Assembly (NCBI GenBank): GCA_016844365.1
Contig: JAENIT010000132.1
Span: 1 to 7,625 of the forward strand
DNA length: 7,625 nt
Reading direction: 5' to 3'
DNA from: Dehalococcoidia bacterium
Lineage (GTDB): Bacteria; Chloroflexota; Dehalococcoidia; SHYD01; SHYC01
The number at the start of each line of letters is the position of its first letter. Within the stretch, counting starts at the first letter, position 1. The notes below the pieces were generated by a model that had not been told where the DNA came from, did no database searches, and saw only the letters and a list, made by a program, of their open reading frames with translations. Both the position numbers and the translations under genes were made by a program. Below are positions 5,595-7,625 of this stretch, one piece after another.

Positions 5595-5700
5595 AGACCT
5601 GGCGGTCTAGTGACCTCCCCTCCCTCATAGGGAGGGGCTAGGGGAGGGTCTACTTTCCTCAAAGGCCGACCCCCACCTAACATCCCCCTTTAAGGGGGAG
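5595..5700. repeat. Palindromic GC-rich intergenic element downstream of rplL
   Basis: Three hairpins stand in a row: AGACC/GGTCT (5595-5608, loop TGGC), a perfect 9-bp stem CCCCTCCCT/AGGGAGGGG with a 3-nt loop (5617-5637), and TCCCCC/GGGGGA around TTTAA (5683-5699). A further AGGGGAGGGTC at 5640-5650 can pair with GACCTCCCCT at 5612-5621 with a single bulge, giving an alternative fold. None is followed by a clean T tract. The C-run/G-run style resembles dispersed intergenic palindromes (REP-like), though only one copy is in view, so repetition in the genome is inferred. It may also act as the 3' end of the rplJ-rplL message. Confidence 0.5.
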
Positions 5701-5734
5701 GAAGAACGACCCGGTTTAGGACAGGAGGGAAGCT

Positions 5735-6037
5735 ATGTTCGTAGTGCATGAAGAGCTTCATGTCACTACCGGGATGCAGGCTGAAGCTGAAGCCCGTATA
5801 ACCCAGGGGCATGAGATGATGAAGAATCAAAAGGGCTTTGCTGGCGCCTACGTAATAAAGTTCTCAGGGAATGCTACCAAGTACTTGGCTATCAGGATGT
5901 GGGATAGCAAAGACGCGTATGAGGGTTGGGGTCGGAGCTCGGAGCGAGAGGCTTACATGAAAGCAAGACCGGAGGGCCTCTACTCCCAGCAGCCCCTTAT
6001 TGAGAACTACGAGGTAGTAGCGGAAACTCGTCCGTAG
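5735..6037 (+). CDS. Small ABM-fold (antibiotic biosynthesis monooxygenase domain) protein
   Basis: A 100-residue protein with the layout of a dimeric alpha-beta barrel. Strand FVVHEELHVT (2-11) is followed by a helix with EAEARITQGHEMM at 17-29, the NQKGFAGAYVIKF strand at 31-43, KYLAIRMWDSKDAYEGW at 49-65 and the closing strand IENYEVVAE at 89-97. The GF(A)G, Y/W-rich RMWDSKDAYEGW and the C-terminal strand are typical of the ABM family. That family includes quinone monooxygenases, haem-degrading IsdG-like enzymes and many proteins of unknown role. I cannot identify catalytic residues with certainty, so no reaction is assigned. An ACAGGAGGGAA Shine-Dalgarno precedes ATG 5735. It stands alone, behind the palindromic element. 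Confidence 0.75.
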   Translation: MFVVHEELHVTTGMQAEAEARITQGHEMMKNQKGFAGAYVIKFSGNATKYLAIRMWDSKDAYEGWGRSSEREAYMKARPEGLYSQQPLIENYEVVAETRP

Positions 6038-6115
6038 GGCACTGGGAAGCTCCTCTCCTCTATCTCCGGTAGTGACGCGACGACATCTCGAATCGCATGC
6101 TCGAAAAGGAGCATA

Positions 6116-6469
6116 TTACACTCCATAGAGACCAGGAGGGAGGGGCCCCTTAGCCTGCACTTCCCATATCCATTCGTCCAGCGCCAGCTCTGCTGAGAAC
6201 CAGGCGGCATCCTCAGAGAACTGTCCTCCTTCCTCCATGTCCTCTTTGGAGAGCACGGGCAATGGGAAGAACATCCAGTCATCGTATTGGTCCTGAGCGT
6301 CATCTTCGGCGCTTTTCTCACCCTCTTCCCTAATCCCCTCTGCATCGGGATTGGGGATCCAGCATATTCCTACCTCTTGCCCGTCGGGCGATACCTGGAC
6401 GGCCCATCTGCCTTGCAGGTTGGGGTTAACAGAGTGGCGGACTATAAACTCAACGAGACGGTCCTTCAA
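6116..6469 (-). CDS. Hypothetical acidic protein with TTG start and perfect Shine-Dalgarno
   Basis: A 117-residue minus-strand protein that I do not recognise. Residues 17-41 (core RWAVQVSPDGQEVGICWIP at 21-39) look like a folded beta-rich unit. A strongly acidic linker with many E and D follows at about 41-63, then DDWMFFPLPVLSKEDM at 63-78, and a Trp-rich end with DEWIWEV at 97-103. No signal peptide or membrane span is seen. The start is TTG at 6469-6467, chosen because AAGGAGGT on the minus strand (6483-6476) lies 6 nt upstream. This perfect site makes the gene more credible than overlapping frames. It runs convergent to the ABM gene and divergent from rnhA. Function is unknown. Confidence 0.7.
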   Translation of the reverse strand: MKDRLVEFIVRHSVNPNLQGRWAVQVSPDGQEVGICWIPNPDAEGIREEGEKSAEDDAQDQYDDWMFFPLPVLSKEDMEEGGQFSEDAAWFSAELALDEWIWEVQAKGPLPPGLYGV

Positions 6470-6475
6470 AAGAAC

Positions 6476-6483
6476 ACCTCCTT
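6476..6483 (-). promoter_or_regulatory. Shine-Dalgarno AAGGAGGT that fixes the start of the minus-strand gene
   Basis: The plus strand reads ACCTCCTT here, so the minus strand is AAGGAGGT, a full match to the anti-Shine-Dalgarno. It is 6 nt before the TTG at 6469-6467 and is the main evidence that this frame is translated. Confidence 0.8.
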
Positions 6484-6522
6484 AACAACCTTAGATGCGT
6501 GAGGCAACTCACAATCTCCATA

Positions 6523-6551
6523 ATTTTATAACAAAACCCACTATCCAACAA
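6523..6551 (-). promoter_or_regulatory. Candidate promoter for the minus-strand hypothetical gene
   Basis: On the minus strand TTGTTG (6551-6546) and TAAAAT (6528-6523) are 17 nt apart. The -10 box differs from consensus at one position and the -35 box is weak. Transcription would start near 6516 and give a leader of about 45 nt. A start shifted to TATAAA (6530-6525) is also possible with a 15-nt spacer. Confidence 0.35.
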
Positions 6552-6626
6552 ACAGCACATTACGAGACTGTGCGAGGGCTGCCGGGTGAGGCAGTGCGGG
6601 TAAACAACGGAGCGTAGAGGTTAGCC

Positions 6627-7085
6627 GTGGACGTAGAGATTTACACCGACGGATCGTGTTTAGGGAACCCAGGGCCCGGAGGCTATGGAGCGGTGATCAT
6701 TTATAACGATCACCGTGAAGAGCTCGCGGGTGGATTTCGACGCACAACCAACAATCGAATGGAGATAATGGCTGCTATCAAAGGATTGGAATCACTGAAG
6801 GATAGATGTCGAGTCACGCTTCACAGCGACTCGCAGTATTTAGTTAATGCGATGAGTCTGGGATGGGCTAAGCGGTGGAAGTCGCTGGGATGGATGAGAA
6901 ACAAAAAAGACCCTGCCCTAAACCCGGATTTATGGGATAGGCTCTTGGCTTTAGCTGAACGTCACGAGGTTCAGTTCAAATGGGTAAGAGGCCACGCTGG
7001 AAATCGTGAGAACGAGCGCTGTGATGAATTGGCGGTACAAGCTGCCCTTAAGCCAAATCTCCCTCTGGATGAGGGGTATACTTAG
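6627..7085 (+). CDS. rnhA: Ribonuclease HI
   Basis: A 152-residue RNase HI of the usual bacterial length. It cleaves the RNA strand of RNA-DNA hybrids, clearing R-loops and primers. The catalytic carboxylates are visible: Asp8 in [15 protein letters not shown], Glu46 in [11 protein letters not shown], Asp68 in LHSDSQY and Asp133 in ENERCDELA. His123 sits in [12 protein letters not shown]. The handle region includes [20 protein letters not shown] at 80-99. The start is GTG 6627, which places the family N-terminus correctly; the GAGG upstream is a modest ribosome-binding site. The gene is 75 nt before the aminotransferase and divergent from the minus-strand gene. Confidence 0.96.
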   Translation: MDVEIYTDGSCLGNPGPGGYGAVIIYNDHREELAGGFRRTTNNRMEIMAAIKGLESLKDRCRVTLHSDSQYLVNAMSLGWAKRWKSLGWMRNKKDPALNPDLWDRLLALAERHEVQFKWVRGHAGNRENERCDELAVQAALKPNLPLDEGYT

Positions 7086-7160
7086 CAACAGAGTAGAATT
7101 GCCAGCTACGTTACTTTTGGTAAAAGGTAGAAAAATACCATACTAGGAGAGCATGATTTT

Positions 7161-7625
7161 ATGAACCTAGCACGCCGCATTGAGAAGCTGCCGCCGTACT
7201 TATTCTACGAGATCAATAAGCGCATCGCCGAGAAGCGGGCACAAGGGATAGACATAATATCTCTGGCCATCGGCGACCCGGATATGCCTACCTTCCCCCA
7301 TGTTGTCGATCGCTTGGTAGAGGCCGCCCGTGAACCGGTGAACCATCGCTACCCGGAGAGCGACAGCCTCCCGGAGCTGCGCAAGGCCGTGGCCGACTGG
7401 TACGAACGGCGCTTCGGCCTCGCCTTCGATCCCAACACCGAGGTGCTGCCCCTCATCGGCTCCAAGGAGGGCATCGGCCACATCGCCCTCTGCTTCATCG
7501 ACCCTGGGGACATCGCCCTGGTGCCGGACCCCGGCTATCCCGTCTACAGCGTGGGCACTATGTTCGCCGGCGGCGAGAGCTACTACATGCCCCTGGTGGC
7601 GGAGCGGGACTTCCTGCCCGACCTC
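7161..7625 (+). CDS. dapL: LL-diaminopimelate aminotransferase-like enzyme, N-terminal part (3' truncated by window edge)
   Basis: An uninterrupted reading frame of 155 codons runs from ATG 7161 to the window edge. It encodes the N-terminal part of a fold-type I PLP aminotransferase. Visible are RRIEKLPPYLFYEINKRIAE at 5-24, SLAIGDPDMPTF at 34-45, RYPESDSLPELRKAVADWYE at 63-82, GSKEGIGH at 100-107 and VPDPGYPVYSVG at 121-132. The last two match bacterial DapL-type enzymes, which make LL-diaminopimelate directly from tetrahydrodipicolinate for lysine and peptidoglycan synthesis. The PLP lysine lies beyond the window, so a related class I/II aminotransferase cannot be excluded. AGGAG at 7145-7149 is 11 nt upstream. 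After about codon 60 nearly every third position is G or C, unlike the start of the gene and its neighbours. Confidence 0.82.
   Translation, partial: MNLARRIEKLPPYLFYEINKRIAEKRAQGIDIISLAIGDPDMPTFPHVVDRLVEAAREPVNHRYPESDSLPELRKAVADWYERRFGLAFDPNTEVLPLIGSKEGIGHIALCFIDPGDIALVPDPGYPVYSVGTMFAGGESYYMPLVAERDFLPDL

Noticed and set aside
5583..5720. CRISPR-like array in the palindromic region after rplL
   Set aside because: The hairpins differ in sequence and spacing, and there are no direct repeats with spacers.
6287..6502. Plus-strand frame of 71 codons overlapping the minus-strand hypothetical gene
   Set aside because: It has no ribosome-binding site and overlaps the better supported minus-strand gene, which has a perfect Shine-Dalgarno.
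7200..7481. Minus-strand frame inside the aminotransferase gene
   Set aside because: It is an antisense shadow caused by high third-position GC in the sense gene, with no binding site or recognisable protein features.

Overview
The window reads as a bacterial chromosome of moderate GC. The core is a ribosomal-protein and transcription-factor operon in the classical order rpmG, secE, nusG, rplK, rplA, rplJ, rplL. rpoB does not follow rplL, a reduced L10-leader attenuator sits in front of rplJ, and an LL-diaminopimelate aminotransferase-like gene lies nearby. Together with the protein sequences this suggests Chloroflexota, perhaps the Dehalococcoidia/SAR202 side. That placement is an inference from gene content and recollection, not a phylogeny.

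Layout, left to right. Bases 3-155 look like the C-terminal end of an unrecognised protein. A family-2 glycosyltransferase of the polyprenyl-phosphate type follows (196-903). A tRNA-Ala(CGC) gene comes next; its 3' two-thirds are textbook, but its 5' acceptor strand is ruined (950-1023). A near-consensus sigma-70 promoter (1135-1163) then drives tRNA-Thr(GGT), rpmG, secE and nusG. An alpha/beta hydrolase is inserted in the operon only 4 nt after nusG (2492-3310), and rplK and rplA follow. rplA is broken: a stretch of about 100 nt is missing and the conserved C-terminus lies in another frame. The rplJ leader (about 4400-4550) holds an L10-binding motif, a terminator hairpin and a perfect 12-nt long-range complement to the terminator loop. 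rplJ and rplL end the ribosomal block.

The right-hand part is accessory or housekeeping. It holds a palindromic intergenic element (5595-5700), a small ABM-fold protein (5735-6037), an unrecognised acidic protein on the minus strand with a perfect Shine-Dalgarno (6116-6469), ribonuclease HI (6627-7085), and the 5' part of a DapL-like aminotransferase (7161 to the window end). The aminotransferase becomes sharply richer in G/C at third codon positions after about 60 codons.

How the genes work together: SecE (protein export), NusG (transcription elongation and coupling), L33, L11, L1, L10 and L7/L12 serve the ribosome and its link to RNA polymerase. L11, L10 and L7/L12 form the GTPase-associated stalk. 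The rplJ leader is built so that excess L10-L12 complex could switch off rplJ-rplL by premature termination. Three conserved RNA or protein genes carry lesions (tRNA-Ala, tRNA-Thr base 61, rplA). Either this locus is decaying or the assembled sequence contains errors, and read-level checks are needed before trusting those calls.
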